A program made the position numbers and the translations under genes. A stretch of 64,000 nt of DNA, taken from contig NC_045430.1 of the NCBI RefSeq assembly GCF_902635505.1, forward strand, positions 275,074,681-275,138,680, given 5' to 3'. Origin of the DNA: Sarcophilus harrisii (lineage: Eukaryota > Chordata > Mammalia > Dasyuromorphia > Dasyuridae). Positions 22,256 through 34,560 of this stretch are shown in pieces; the stretch's first letter is position 1, and the number at the start of each line of letters is the position of its first letter. A model generated the notes under the pieces. It worked only from the letters and a program-made list of their open reading frames with translations. It was not told where the DNA came from and did not search any database.

Positions 22256-22784
22256 ATAGATGTGGAGAGTTTTCTCCAAACGAAAGCAAAGTAAGAGGCA
22301 GAGGCTAGAGCTAGGATGGGTTCCACAGTTACTCGTGTTTAAGTTTTTGGCATTGTGTACTTATGAATCCTTGGTGTTTTAAGCATTTCTTTTGTACTAC
22401 AAAAGAAAATAAACAGCTGTCTTATATCTGGTATCTCTTTATATATGGAGTACCTTCTCAAGAAGGTGTTCTTTTTAATTCTTTTTTAAGAGGAAAACTT
22501 AGATATAAGCCATACCTAAGCATGAATTTAGAGTTAGAAGGATAAGAGATTTTTTTCAGAACTCTAGAGAAAAACCAAGGCTTTTGCCTGATTTTCCTAT
22601 TTTAGCGTCAAGGTCTTTTAATATTATACCCAGTTCAGCCAGTTCAGAGCCCCTTGTGGTAAGGGGTGATGTTTGTCATTGGTTGATCATTTTGACTGTC
22701 TGCCCAAAAGGCAGGGGGTTGATTAAGATATTGTCTCTTTTTAAATATAATTAATTGTATTTTGTTGTTTGATACTTGTTAGGT
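22256..22784. other. No recognised feature
   Basis: Intergenic DNA, ordinary composition. Confidence 0.35.
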
Positions 22785-23035
22785 AGCTCAGGGAATAGAG
22801 AGGTAGGCTTGGAGTTGGGAAAATATGAGTTCAAATTCAACTTTGGACAATTATTGCTGTGTAACTGAGCAATTGGCTCAGCCTCTCTGTGCCTCAATTT
22901 CTTCATCTACAAAATGGGGTGATAATAGCACCTTCCTCACAAGGCTGTTGTGAGAATCCAATGAGATTACATTTATAGAGCACTTTGCAAACCTTAAGTG
23001 CTATATCATTGCTAGCTATTAATATTATTGGTTAT
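22785..23035 (+). repeat. MAR1/MIR-type SINE
   Basis: Nearly full forward copy: TTAGGTAGCTCAGGGAATAG, GAGTTCAAATTCAACTTTGG (B box), CTACAAAATGGGGTGATAAT and CTTTGCAAACCTTAAGTGCT. Confidence 0.8.
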
Positions 23036-23164
23036 TAAGACCTATTTCTATGTCAGGTAAAGCTGACCCTGGTTTTCCCAGGCTATGCTAGGTGAACACA
23101 AGATCAGATATGTTTTCCTATGCTAGAAAGACTTCAAGGATGACCTTGGACATCAAAAAGACCA

Positions 23165-23650
23165 ATTTAGTTGAGTATTCAGTGTCTACTACTCACGAAA
23201 CTCCTGTGGCTCTCTGATACTTTTAGGATGAAATTCTTTTTTGGGGTATTTAAGCTCTCTCCAACATGTCTTCCCTCACCCCAATCCTTATACACAATGA
23301 CCCAACCTTGCTTGTTCCTCACACCTGACTTGCCTTCTCCCATTCTCATACCTTTGTGCTAGTGGGTCTCTGTCTCTGGAAAATTCTTCCTTCTCTGCTC
23401 AGCCTCTTGAAGACTCAGTCCAAGCACAGCCTTTTCCACGAGGTCTTTTCCTGGTTCCCTTGGATGCTAGGACCTTCCCCTCCAAGATTAAATTGGCTTT
23501 GCTTTGTATATATTTTGTGTATAGCTTTCTCAGGTCTATACCAATACAGATTGCATCTCCCATTACAATGGAAACTCCTTGAGGGCAGGAACAGTTTTGC
23601 ATTTGTCTTGGAGTCCCTAAGAGCTCAGTAACTTTTTAATAAATGCTCCC
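23165..23650 (+). repeat. L2 LINE 3' region
   Basis: TGCTAGTGGGTCTCTGTCTC, TTGAAGACTCAGTCCAAGCA, CTTGAGGGCAGGAACAG and AGCTCAGTAACTTTTTAATA follow the L2 3' order. Confidence 0.75.
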
Positions 23651-24329
23651 TTAGCATGATTAGTTACTTGGTGAAAGTGTTTGGATGAGGAAATCCACGT
23701 CACAGAGAAAATTCTGACATGGCTCTCAGTTCTGCACAGGCCCTTATTGTTTCTCCAGTAACAATGCCTGGAATGATTTAGAAGTGGGCAGAGGGGGGGC
23801 TCCTAATCACAGTTTTTAGACCATCATAAACTTTAACTAAATTTTTGACATTCTAAATGTGAGACCTTTGTGCAGTGATCAAGTGGACATAGTACCAGAG
23901 GAAGTGAATCATACTAATTTTGACATTTGAGCTATAAATGAAGGCACAAGAAAAGAGAAAATTACAGCTGAATCAGAGGCTGACTCATACGTTCTCTCTG
24001 TGAAGTTCTTCCTGAAGAAGAAAATAAAGGAATTATTGGAGTTAGTTTTATTGTTTGTTCCAATGGTGATGACAAATCTCATTTTATGTTATATATGGCC
24101 ACTTTAGATTGCCATGCTCATGACAGGCTTTTGTAAGGAGAGGAACAAGAGAATAATTGTAGTCCAGGTGCCAACATTCCTTGCAGAGGATGAGAAGCTA
24201 CAGAAATTTTATGAAGACCCTGTAGATTAAACCCACGTATGTTTTTAATCCTTAAGGACTTCAGTGAAATGGTGGGCACAGGAAAAAATAGAGAAAAATG
24301 TATTGCCAGAAAACATGATTATTAATAAT
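23651..24329. other. No recognised feature
   Basis: Intergenic DNA with no repeat or exon recognised. Confidence 0.35.
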
Positions 24330-24640
24330 AACAATAAAATCATTATAATAGCATTTCTGTGGCGTTTACTGTGTACCAGAGACGATACTGAGCATTTTAT
24401 AATTATCTCATTTGTTCTTCAAATCTAGGGCAAGTCTTCTATCTGCCTCAGTTTCCTCCTCTGAAAAAAGGGGAAAATAAATGCTATTATTATCCCCACT
24501 TTTCAGAGGAGGAAACTGAGGCAGATAGAAGACTTGCCCAAGATTGCACAGTTAATAAGTGTCTGAAGCCAGATTTGAATTCAGGTTTACCTGCTTCCAA
24601 GTCCAGGGCTCTATTCACTGAGTCACATGGGTGCTTCTTT
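24330..24640 (-). repeat. MIR SINE carrying an inserted inverted copy of itself
   Basis: The left part (ATTTTATAATTATCTCATTT) and right part (TTTGAATTCAGGTTTACCTG) are a normal reverse MIR. Between them a 40-bp piece appears a second time in opposite orientation. Confidence 0.8.
24428..24539. repeat. Perfect 40-bp inverted repeat (quasi-palindrome)
   Basis: Left arm 24428-24467 and right arm 24500-24539 are exact reverse complements, separated by a 32-nt loop that is itself partly self-complementary (GGGGAAAATAA / TTATTATCCCC, one gap). The arms begin GGGCAAGTCTTCTATCTG and end CAGATAGAAGACTTGCCC. Confidence 0.95.
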
Positions 24641-25236
24641 TAGTTCAGAAATAAGAAAGAAAACGCATGAGAGGTTTGCAAGCCTTCCAGAAACAGCATT
24701 CTTAGATGCCTTGAACACTTTATTTAGGAAGAGAGAATTGGCACCAGGCATGGAAAGCACTGAATAACATTGCAAGGGGAAAAAACATTATTTGGTAACA
24801 GACAGAAAGTGATGAAGGAATCATTGATGAATCAGCCTCTGTGTATAATCAGTCTTTCAACTTGTTAACAGCAAAGATTAAGAATCAAGCCATTGAGAAA
24901 GTAAAACCAAAAACAGGGAGATAAAGGGTTCAGTGAAGCCCTTTTAATGCTGGTTTTAAAAAATAGGAACTGGGTGAAAGTCCACTTTGGGCACAGACTA
25001 CTACCATTTCCTGGTGCCATTTAACTGATGGAAGCCGGTTCCCACCACAATGGAAACAACCACGGCCAAAGAATCCCAGTGTAAATGGGGGCTGGCCACT
25101 AAATCCCTTCCTTGTGAGCCTCCCCGGAGAACGTCAGCTGGCCCAGCAGATGCAGTTCCCCAAATGGAAAGGCTGGGGAAACTGCCTTTCGGGGAATTCT
25201 ACTACTGAGGAATGATGACGAGTCTTTGGATCAGCC
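24641..25236. other. No recognised feature
   Basis: Intergenic DNA; slightly GC-richer near 25000-25190. Confidence 0.35.
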
Positions 25237-25375
25237 TAGACATTCTCTGGCAGGTAGGTGGCACCATAGACGCCTCGAGTCAGGGATTCATCTTTGCGAG
25301 TTCGAATCTGACCTCAGGTACTTCCCAGCTTAACCCTATTTGCCTCAGTTTCCTCATCTGTAAAATGATGTCTTT
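25237..25375 (+). repeat. tRNA-derived SINE
   Basis: CAGGTAGGTGGCACCATAGA start, GCGAGTTCGAATCTGACCTC B box and TCAGTTTCCTCATCTGTAAA. The intact B box is notable for such an old repeat. Confidence 0.75.
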
Positions 25376-25824
25376 CTGTAACTGGTTGTGTCCTGCTAAC
25401 CACATGGCGAATGGCCACTTCTTTTCACTGATAGAGTGGCCAAAGCAGAACTCATTATTGCTGAAGATCAAGTCCTTATAATTCATTTTCAGGCTATCAA
25501 AAAGTAATTTTTTATTTTTAGTTTAATAACTACTGCCCCACATGGCCAACTCTCCAAACTTATCCAGGGCATCTTCAATGAAGGTCTGATAAGGAAGCAG
25601 ATAGACCAGCTAGTGGGTGGCAGATCAAAACATTAGAGTCATGCACTTGAAAGCTGAGAGAAGACAAAGCCTCATTGTACTGCTTTCAAAGAGCATCTAT
25701 TTTAGGACAGTTAAAAGAGACCTCAAACACTCTTCCAATAAATTGTCTCCTAATCATTGGTAAAAAAAAAAAAATAGATTTTCAGTATTCTTTGACAAGT
25801 CATGTATAATTACCCTTCCATATC
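25376..25824. other. No recognised feature
   Basis: Intergenic DNA. Confidence 0.35.
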
Positions 25825-26060
25825 ATTGACACATGTGTAAGTCCTTAAAGATACAAAGATAAAAGCCAAATAATCCCCACCCTCAGAGGACTTACATTCT
25901 ACTACAAGATGTATAGAAGTCAATACATGCTAAGTAATTCTAAGAATAAGAGTTACTGAGCTGTCTACCAGGAAGCCTCAGGGAGGACAAAAAACTTGAG
26001 CTGCCTCTTAAAGGAAGCTAGGGATGCTGCAGAGAGAACTAGAATAGTCCACTCATTGAA
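25825..26060 (+). repeat. Ancient SINE-type repeat, long form
   Basis: CCCACCCTCAGAGGACTTAC, ATTCTACTACAAGATG and GAGCTGCCTCTTAAAGGAAG follow the longer version of the repeat seen at 31680. Confidence 0.5.
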
Positions 26061-26428
26061 TCTTAAGTCTATTAAAAGTTTTTTTTGCATTAATTTTTTT
26101 TTTTTTTACTCTTTGAGTTTCAATATCAAATGAGGCATAAAACAAGAAGATGCATGTTCACCCAAGATGGCGTCCAGTGTTGTGAAAGAGGTCTAGCTCA
26201 GGCAACAAATAGAAAAGGAATTCCCACTTAGGAACAACCCAATTGATTAAAAAAAATTTTTGTTTATACTCTGATGTCCCTAGAACTGGTTCATTATCAC
26301 ATATCTTTTGGACAGACCCTGTGGATGGACAAGGAACTGGGACGGTAGTTTGGCTCATATTTGAAAGACAGAGTAGCCTTTTTAGAAACCCTAAGCTTTT
26401 CCCTGAAGCAAAGAGTTATCTTCTGAAT
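26061..26428. other. No recognised feature
   Basis: Includes a T run at 26093-26108. Nothing else assigned. Confidence 0.35.
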
Positions 26429-26958
26429 CATAGGTCCACAAACTATGGCCCATGAATCAAATCTGGCCTGCCACTGTATTTGTATGGCCCTGTGAGCTGG
26501 GGATGATTTTTATATTTCAAAAGAAATTGCCTTTAATAAAATAAATTGTATTTATTTAAATAAAGTGCATGTTTAAATAAATTACATTTATTTAAATAAA
26601 CTGTATATTTAAAATAAATTACATTTATTCAAATAAACTATATTTAAAATCAATTACATTCATTTAAATAAACTGTATGTTTAAATAAATTGCATGTATT
26701 TAAATAAACTGTATGTTAAATGTATTACATTTATTTAAATAAACTGTATATTTAAATAAATTACATTTATTTAAATAAACCATATATTTAAATTGTATGT
26801 ATTTAAATAGACTGTATATTCAAATAAACCACATTTGCATTTATTGCATTTATTTAAATAAATTGCATTTAAAATGTAAAAACCATTCTTACTCATGGGA
26901 CCATACCAAAACAGACAGTGGGTTTGGCCCAAGGGCCAACCCTGTTTGTCCAACACTG
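26429..26958. mobile_element. Foldback hAT-like DNA transposon
   Basis: The first ~85 bp (from CATAGGTCCACAAACTATGG) match the reverse complement of the last ~90 bp (from CAGTGTTGGACAAACAGGG): shared blocks include TGGCCC, CACTGT, GTATGG, CATGAG-like and TTTTTAYATTT. Flanking octamers TTCTGAAT and TTTTATAT agree at 5 of 8 positions, fitting a decayed 8-bp hAT target duplication. No transposase frame is present. The whole interior between the inverted ends is an AT-rich tandem array. Confidence 0.65.
26531..26875. repeat. AT-rich tandem array, unit about 36 bp
   Basis: About nine copies of a unit containing ACATTTATTTAAATAAACTG and GTATATTTAAATAAATT. Each unit holds TTTATTTAAATAAA, itself a perfect palindrome. 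Copies differ by small gaps and substitutions. Confidence 0.85.
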
Positions 26959-26966
26959 TTTTATAT

Positions 26967-27734
26967 AGTGACTTTTTTTTTTTTCTCCCCAGGGAAGAGA
27001 TGGTTTTGAATTGTGCTTGCAGGGCTGATTTTAGTTCCCATTCCATCTTGGATTCATCTTGGCTCTGTGTGATTCTGGGCGCCTCATTTAAACCCTTCCC
27101 AGTTTCAGGCAACATTTCAGTATTGTGGATACAAAGCAGGTACAGATCTGCATAGATAATGAGAGTTTCCAGAAAAAAAAGAAAAAACTCTTGAGAAAAA
27201 TAAAGTTTAAAAAAGAGAAAGAGAAATAATGGGAGTTTTTTTTACTAAGTTTTGTCTCTACTAATGATATCACAGGTCTGAGAACTCCATAAATTCTTCC
27301 TGTGATAATCTATGGCCATGAGTCAAAGAACACTATGGTTTCCAAAGAATTCATGCTAATGATAACTTAAATGGCAGTTTAGAATACAAGGCATCCATGA
27401 TTAGGAATGATTAAGCATAGAGCTGCATAAATATAATGAGTAATTATACCAAAGAAAGATGTTACTTAAGAAAAGAAGGTGAGTCAACAATTTAGCAAGC
27501 AGTAAGGATAGACACTAGCCAGCTCATCTGTGCCTTTGATGTTGACCCAGCGTCAAGAGATCTGGAGTATGATGCCTGACTCCCTAGGAGTATTTATCAT
27601 GGACAAAAGTCACAATGGATGAGGGAAGGGGGTATGGATGAGATGCCCAGGAACACTTTGGTTATAATACATCTATTGATGAACTCCCAGATCTGTCAAA
27701 ACATCAAAGTCAAAAGTTGACTTTTTTTCTAAAT
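26967..27734. other. Unassigned DNA
   Basis: A short MIR-like phrase occurs at 27060-27110. The block 27280-27720 (CTATGGCCATGAGTCAAAG, GATCTGGAGTATGATGCCTG) has a repeat-like look but I could not name a family. Confidence 0.3.
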
Positions 27735-28985
27735 ATGTTTCTTTTTTATTTTTAATAACTTTTTATTTTTCCAAATACATGCAAAGAGAGTTTTCAACAT
27801 TCACCTTTGCAAAACCTTGTATTCCAAATTTTTCTCCCTCTATCTACTTCATCCAATAGACAGCAAGTAATCCAATAGAGTTAAACATGTGCAATTCCTC
27901 CAAACATTTCCATATTCATCGTGCTACACAAGAAAAATCAGATCAAAAGGTGAAAGAAAAACACACAAGTAAAAGCCAAAAAATAATAATAACAAAAATG
28001 AAAATGCTATTCTTTGATCCACATTCAGTCCCCATAGTCCTCTCTCTGGATGTAGATGGCTTTCTCCATTACAAGTCTATTGGAATTATTTTGAATTATC
28101 TCATTGGTGAAAAGAGCCAAGTCCATCACAGTTGATCATCACATAATCTTGTTGTTGCTGTTTGCAATGTTCTCTTGGTTCACTTCACTCAGCTTCAGTT
28201 CATGCAAGTCTCTCCAGGCTTTTCTGAAATCAGCCTGCTCATCATTTCTTCTTATAGAATAATAATATTCCATTATATTCATATACCATAACTTATTCAG
28301 CCATTCCCAGTTGATAGGCATTCACTCAATTTCCAGTTCCTTGCCATTACAAAAAGGGCTGCTACAAACATTTTTTGCACCTGTGAGTCCTTTTCCCTTT
28401 TTAATGATGTCTTTGGGATACAGACCTAGTAGAGACACTGCTGGTTTAAAGGTATGCAGTTTGATAATCCTTTGGGCATAGTTCAAAATTACTCTCAGAA
28501 TGTTTGGATCAATTCACAACTCCACCAACAATGCATTAATGTTTCCTACATCTCCTCCAACATTTATCATTCTCTTTTCCTGCCATTTTAGACAATCTGA
28601 GAGGTGTAAAATGGTCCCTCAAAGTTGTTTTAATTTTCATTTCTCTAATCAATAATGATTTAAAGCATTTTTTCATATGACTAAAAATGACTTTAATTTC
28701 ATCATCTGAAAATTGCTTGCTCATATTCTTCAACCATTTATCAACTGGGGAATGATTTGTAGTCATATAAATTTGAGTCAATTCTCTATATATTTGAGAA
28801 ATGAGAACTTAATCAGAAATACTGGACATAAAATTTTCCTCCAGATTTCTGCTTTCCTTCTAATCTTGGTTGCATTGGCTTTGTTTGTACAAAATCTCTT
28901 AAATTTAATGTAATTAAAATTATTCATAAAAATATTTTTGTAGAGGGTTCAATTTTTGATGATGATGCCCTTGGATTCTGGTCAG
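27735..28985 (-). mobile_element. L1 3' region, about 1.25 kb, best-preserved copy
   Basis: Reverse copy from the 3' end (TTTTCCAAATACATGCAAAG) through ATCATGCT-like, CTCTCTGGATGTAGATGGC, AGTTCATGCAAGTCTCTCCA, AGCCATTCCCAGTTGATAGG and ATTTTCATTTCTCTAATCAA into the end of ORF2. Low divergence compared with other L1 pieces here, so relatively young. Confidence 0.85.
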
Positions 28986-29097
28986 GTTTTTTTTTCCCCC
29001 ACTGGTCAAATTTGCTAACATCATCAGGTTGCTTAGAGGAAATGAACAGAGTTTAAGTCAGTGATTCATAGCGGTTGCTTTGGAATCCAAGGATCTC

Positions 29098-29485
29098 TTT
29101 TTTTTTTTTATTTTTTTTTTATTTTATTGCTATCTTTTGCCTTTATTTGTATCTTCAGCACTTTTTTTTTTGTTTTTTTTTGTTTTTTGTTTTTTGTTTT
29201 TTTTTTAATTTAATAGCCTTTAATTTACAGGATATATACATGGGTAACTTTACAGCATTAACAATTGCCAAACCTCTTGTTCCAATTTTTCACCTCTTAC
29301 CCCCCCCACCCCCTCCCCTAAATGGCAGGATGACCAGTAGATGTTAAATATATTAAAATATAGCTTAGATACACAATAAGTATACATGACCAAAACATTA
29401 TTTTGCTGTACAAAAAGAATCAGACTCTGAATTATTGTACAATTAGCTTGTGAAGGAAATCAAAGATGCAGGTGTGCATAAATAT
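29098..29485 (-). mobile_element. L1-type 3' end with long T-rich tail
   Basis: T-rich run (29098-29215, with GTTTTTT variants), then ATATACATGGGTAACTTTAC, ACAATTGCCAAACCTCTTGT and CCCCCACCCCCTCCCCTAAA. Same 3' UTR type as 34365-34560. Confidence 0.7.
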
Positions 29486-30299
29486 AGGGACTGGGAATTC
29501 AATGTAATAATCCAAGGATCTCTTGAGCAATGGACAGGCCTGCGTGTTTGTTAGGATGTGTAGGACAAAGCAGTCCTAGGGACAGCCACAGTGGGATGCT
29601 TTGAACGTGGAGGACTAATCTGAAATGAACTGAATTCAAACTCAGACATTCAAAATCCAAAGTGCCTGGCCTGCATTGGCAACTTGTGAGTGTTGAATAA
29701 GTCTGCTGCTTCCACATAGTAGAATTATCACCAAACTCCAAAATGCCGGAGTCAGGCCTCTGAAATGACTAAACCTCCAGGGGAGTAGATTTGACCAGCA
29801 GAGGCCAGCTGCCTCTCATGTTTGGGCTGGAGGCTACCTCTAGCTTTGGGGCCTTGCTCTTGTTTTTGTGATTTCTGCAGCTTGGTTCATTTTACTCATA
29901 ATTGGTTCTGCATGTGGTGACCCTCCTACTTACAGTTCTCCCCGAGAGCATCCAGTGGGGTTTTTTCTTCTTCGGAAGATATCATTTATGATGTTCTCGA
30001 CACAGCAATTCATGGATCACGTACGCAATTACCCTACCATATCATATAATGCTACATTTTTAATGATGACAGAATAATGTGACAAGCAGAGAGTGGGTAA
30101 GGAATTGAAGAATTGTACCAAGGAAATTACATCTCATGTAACTGACAGGATGAAACTGAAGATTCTCTGGAGAAAGCATATGTTTTTCTAATTCATGTGT
30201 CATGGCAGAATAGGGCGCCAATGTTCTTTACAAGTTCATAATCCCCAGACATCCCGGGAAGGTAGATCAGAAATACTGTGATTGCCATGGGGAATCATT
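29486..30299. other. No recognised feature
   Basis: Intergenic DNA with no repeat or exon recognised. Confidence 0.35.
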
Positions 30300-30450
30300 G
30301 AATGCTAGACCCAGAAGGGAACTTAGATTAGACATCATCTGGTTTAGCTAACCTCCTCCTTGGATAGGTGAGGGAGGTGAAGTGTTGGGAAGAGAAGTGA
30401 CTTCCTCAGTGTCACATCACCAAGGCTGAAAGTTTCCTGGATCCCAATCC
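30300..30450 (-). repeat. MIR-like SINE
   Basis: GAACTTAGATTAGACATCAT, AGAAGTGACTTCCTCAGTGT. Diverged. Confidence 0.5.
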
Positions 30451-31679
30451 ACTCAGTTCAATTCAACAGACATTTGTTAACTGCATATGTGGAACCTGAG
30501 AGGACATGGACAATTGGAAGGATATGAAGTTTAGTTAAGACACCTATCATTTAATAAATAAGAACCAGAATTAGAACACTGGGATGGGTGTGTAATCCTC
30601 AACTCAATAGATAATATCCCTAAAGATTCATTTCCTAAGTGAAGGAATCAATGATGGATGAATACAATAACTTCAGCACATGCATACAAATGCCAGATGA
30701 AGAAATCCCATAGAATCCTTTTATAATATGAAGGAGATTGCCCAAGGAGCTCTAGAGAGAGAAAGTGGGGGACTTTAGGAAAAGCTCATCTTTAAGGATC
30801 TAAGGGATAATTTTCCTTTGATTTTCTATTTCCTTATTTTTCTGTTTCACAAGTTTGTGATTTTGTGCATTGGCAAAGATGTATACCCAGGATAAGAACA
30901 GTATCATTTGTAGGTTCTTTTATCATTGAAATTTTTCTCTGAATTTTTACTATTATTATCTCTCTTTTTATGTATGTCCTAGAATTTTAGTCAGCAATTT
31001 CATGATATGAAAGGTTCCCTTAGAAACCATTAGCTCTTAAGACTTGTTTATGATGTTACCCTGAATGTTACCCTTAATATTCTCCTATTTGTTTGTAGCT
31101 CATTGGGCTAAAACTCCCATATTTTCTAGAGGACTAATTTTCTTTACCCCATTCAAAATCAGAGGCCTTTCTTCCTTTTATCATGTCCTTACCAACAGCC
31201 TTAGGACAGTTTATTTGGGCATTTGTTTGTAATGTGGAAGATGTCTGACAAGTAGCTGTAAATGTAAAGCTGACTGAAGAATGAAGGCAGGGTTAGATTT
31301 TGGTATCAATTACACAGGATTCAAATCATCTCCAGTAAACCAATGATCTCATCAATGGAGGAATTTTTCCAGGGATGCATATCATAATCCTGCTCATCCT
31401 GGGAGATGCTCATCAGTGACTTCCAATAAAACACACTGGACATTTTCTTCCATTCTCTTACCATTGAGACTTCATGGAGGAAGGGGTGGAACATTGTTTG
31501 CTCCCTGCTTAAATTCTGTAATAGTTCCCTCTTTTTGTTGTTATTATTAATCTGTTTTTGATGGCATTGTTCATACTATATCTTCTGAGTAAGTCTTCAT
31601 TTATAATATATTGCAGCCTGCTTCTATACATCAGGCACATCTCCTCTGGATACTCCTTACATTTAGTTCTTTGAAGATT
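30451..31679. other. No recognised feature
   Basis: About 1.2 kb of AT-rich intergenic DNA without assigned repeats; it may hide very old LINE pieces. Confidence 0.3.
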
Positions 31680-31965
31680 ATAATATTCAATTAATCAATC
31701 AATCATTTATTAATCAGTCATTTATTATCACTGGTGCCAGACTCCATGTCAATACGTGGGACAAAAGACAAAAGCAAAACTGTGCCTGTTCTCCAAGAGT
31801 TTAAATTCTACTGGGGAGAAGGGAGGCAGCAACACCAGATACAGAGATGGACATAATATAGAATACAAACAAAATAGATATGAAATGATTGGTGAGTGGA
31901 AGGCACTAACAGCCCAGAAAGGTTGGGGGAGTGGATTAGAAAAGCTTCGTGTATTTTTTGAAATT
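31680..31965 (+). repeat. Ancient SINE-type repeat, long form
   Basis: AATCATTTATTAATCAGTCA start, TTCTCCAAGAGTTTAAATTC and GGAAGGCACTAACAGCCC in family order. Confidence 0.55.
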
Positions 31966-32144
31966 TAAAAGAAAGGTTTTTCCCATTTAAAAAGTATATG
32001 TTTATATTTATTGTACATATACATTTCTATATAATATAGATATGTATCTATATATCTAAATATCTATATATTTATCACCATCATTTCCCTCAGTCTCTCT
32101 CCTTTCCACTTCAAGAGAGGCATACTCTATAACAAATAGCATTT

Positions 32145-32970
32145 TTTTAAACAAATAGCATTTTAAAAAATGTATTGTATTTTTATTTATTTGGTTAAGT
32201 ATTTACCAATTACATTAAAAAACATTTCAACAGTACTTTAGGTTTCCAAATACACATAAAGATTGTTTGCAACATTCATTTTTGTAAGACTGTGTTCCAA
32301 GTTTTTCTCCTCTTCCTTGCCTCTCCTCTCCTCAAGACAGCAAGTAATTTGGTATAGGTTAAATATGTGTAGTTCTTTTAAACACTTTTCTGTAACAAAT
32401 GGTATTTTAAAAGAGAAAATAAGAAAAAAGAAAAAGAAGTAAAAACAACCACCAACACTACAAAAACCACCTCAGCATGACTGATCATTGACAGCATCTG
32501 AAAATATATGCAATCTTCATGGACCTCCCTCTTCTCCACGAGTGGATGGGAATGTCTTCCCATGTCTTTTCTTTTGAACTGAGTGCTTGTTCTTTCAAAT
32601 TCTGCAGCATTCACTTTTGATTTTGGTTTTAGTTGTTCTTTCTGTTTACTTTGTTGCAGTCTATTTTTCTTGGTTCTGCTCATTTTAGTCTGCATCAGTT
32701 CATGTTGCTCTTTCCATGCTTCTCTCTATATTGAGCACATTTGTCGTTTTATCTGTAACAACATAAATGTAATGCTGTGAGAACAGTAACATTTACATGT
32801 CATTCTCCAGTTGAAGAGAATTTATTACTTTGTTTCTAATTTTTACTATCAAAAGAATGGCTACTATTAATACTTTGGCAAACGTAGATGGGGACTTTTT
32901 TGTCAATGGTCTCCTTGAAGTAAAAGCCCGATAATGGAATCTGTAGGTCAAAGGATATGAACATTTTAAT
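32145..32970 (-). mobile_element. L1 3' region, older
   Basis: Reverse copy: TTTCCAAATACACATAAAGA, AGACAGCAAGTAATTTGG, TCTGCATCAGTTCATGTTGC and GGTCAAAGGATATGAACATT. The 5' flank is an AT-rich run. Confidence 0.7.
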
Positions 32971-33099
32971 CACTTTATTTGAGTAATTCTAAATTTTTAA
33001 CTGAGTCTTCAAAGAAATTAGGAATTTTAAGGGGTGGAGTTGAGGAGAGAATGCCTTTTGCACTGGGAAGATGACAAATGGAGTATTGTCTATAAGAAC

Positions 33100-33590
33100 C
33101 ATTTTGGTCTAAAAAAAACATTTGGACTGGATTGTAGAGAGGATGAAAGGTAGTTATTCTGATAACATGTAGGATTCTGTGACTCACTGTCATGAAATAT
33201 CACCAGAAGAATATTGGTGTTATAAAAGGAGTCATTTCCAGTTCCAATGGTGTCTTGTGATGGAGAGAGCCATCTGTACCCAGGGAGAGGACTGTGGGGG
33301 CTTAGTGTATTTTCACTTTTTGTTGTTGTTTGCTTGCATTTTGTTTTTTCTTATTTTTTCATTTTTGATCTGATTTTCCCTGTGCAGAATGATAATTGTG
33401 GAAAGATGTGTAGAAGAATTGTATATGTTTAACATTTTTTGCATTACTTGCTGTCTAGGGGAGAGGGTGGGGGAAAGGAAGGAAAAATTTGGAGCCCAAG
33501 GTTTTACAAGAGTGAATCTTGAAAACTATGCATATATGTTGAAAATAAAAAGCTTTATAAATAAAATAAGTTTAATGTAAAAATATAAAA
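33100..33590 (+). mobile_element. L1 3' UTR
   Basis: GATGGAGAGAGCCATCTGTA, TTTTGATCTGATTTTCCCTG, TTGCTGTCTAGGGGAGAGGG and GAAAATAAAAAGCTTTATAA: the L1 3' UTR to its end. Confidence 0.8.
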
Positions 33591-33679
33591 AGGAGCCATT
33601 CATTTTGGGGGAAAGTTTAATAAGATTAAAAGAATCCAGCAATTCCTGAAAGACAATCTCCCTATTTATATTTTCTTAT

Positions 33680-34060
33680 TCCATTCTGGACTTTGTTTCC
33701 TGTCTGTTTGCTGTACTTGTCCTTAACATAAGTATCAATAGATCTATCTGATAGGCTGTCTATCCAAGAATATAATCCAGAACATTATTATATTCTGAAC
33801 AATAGTTAGTCTAGTTAGTCTTCATTTCCTCCTCCCACCCTGTGTGGATGTTTGACATTTAGGATGTTTGACAATGTTCTGGGATTTTATGCAGTCTCTG
33901 TATATAGGAAATTCCCCTTCAGTTTTCCTATTAGAATTTGAGCTTCTTGAAGGCAGGAATGATTTTTGCCTTTTCTGGGGTGTCTGTGTGGGGTCATTTC
34001 CAGTGTTTAATACAGTGCCTGACACATAGTAGGGCTTAATAAATGTTGACTTCATTTCAA
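33680..34060 (+). repeat. L2-like LINE 3' tail
   Basis: TTGAGCTTCTTGAAGGCAGG and ACAGTGCCTGACACATAGTA close an L2-type 3' end. Confidence 0.6.
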
Positions 34061-34094
34061 CTTGGACTTAGCTCTTAGAATCTTAGGACTTAGA

Positions 34095-34225
34095 ATCATG
34101 AACAAATGAATGATACAGCAATTATTAAGGGCTCACAGATACTATATTAAGCACTGGAGATATAAGAAAGCAAGCTACTCTCAGCCCTAAAGAAGTATAC
34201 ATTTGAATGGGAGAAGAAAGGGGAA
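34095..34225 (+). repeat. Ancient SINE-type repeat
   Basis: CAATTATTAAGGGCTCACAG, TTAAGCACTGGAGATATAAG, then a 'ccctaaagaagtatacatt' phrase. Confidence 0.55.
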
Positions 34226-34364
34226 CTGGAAGAGGGTCAGGACCATGTATGAGGTGATATTGTGTGGATGTACTTGTCAGGATGTGACGGGGAAGTCTTG
34301 TTCCCAGCAAGGTAAAGCAGAACTCGGTCATCAGAGCCCGGGTTGGCTCCAGGGATGGAGTCCA

Positions 34365-34560
34365 ATATTTTTTTTTTAATTTTTTATTATAGCTGTTTAT
34401 TTATAAAACATATGCATGGGTAATTTTTCAGCATTGACCCTCGCAAAACCTTCTGTTCCAACTTTTCCCCTCCTTCCCCCCACCCTCTCCTCTAGGTGGC
34501 AGGTGGACCAATACATGTTAAATATTAAAGTATATGTTTATATACAATATTCTTTTGGGA
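34365..34560 (-). mobile_element. Short L1-type 3' end
   Basis: About 195 bp: ATTTTTTATTATAGCTGTTT, ACATATGCATGGGTAATTTT and TCCCCCCACCCTCTCCTC. It looks little diverged, so it is probably one of the younger insertions. Confidence 0.75.

Noticed and set aside
27280-27720. Possible RTE-type or other LINE coding fragment
   Set aside because: Some phrases looked familiar but I could not place them in a family with confidence, so it is left unassigned.
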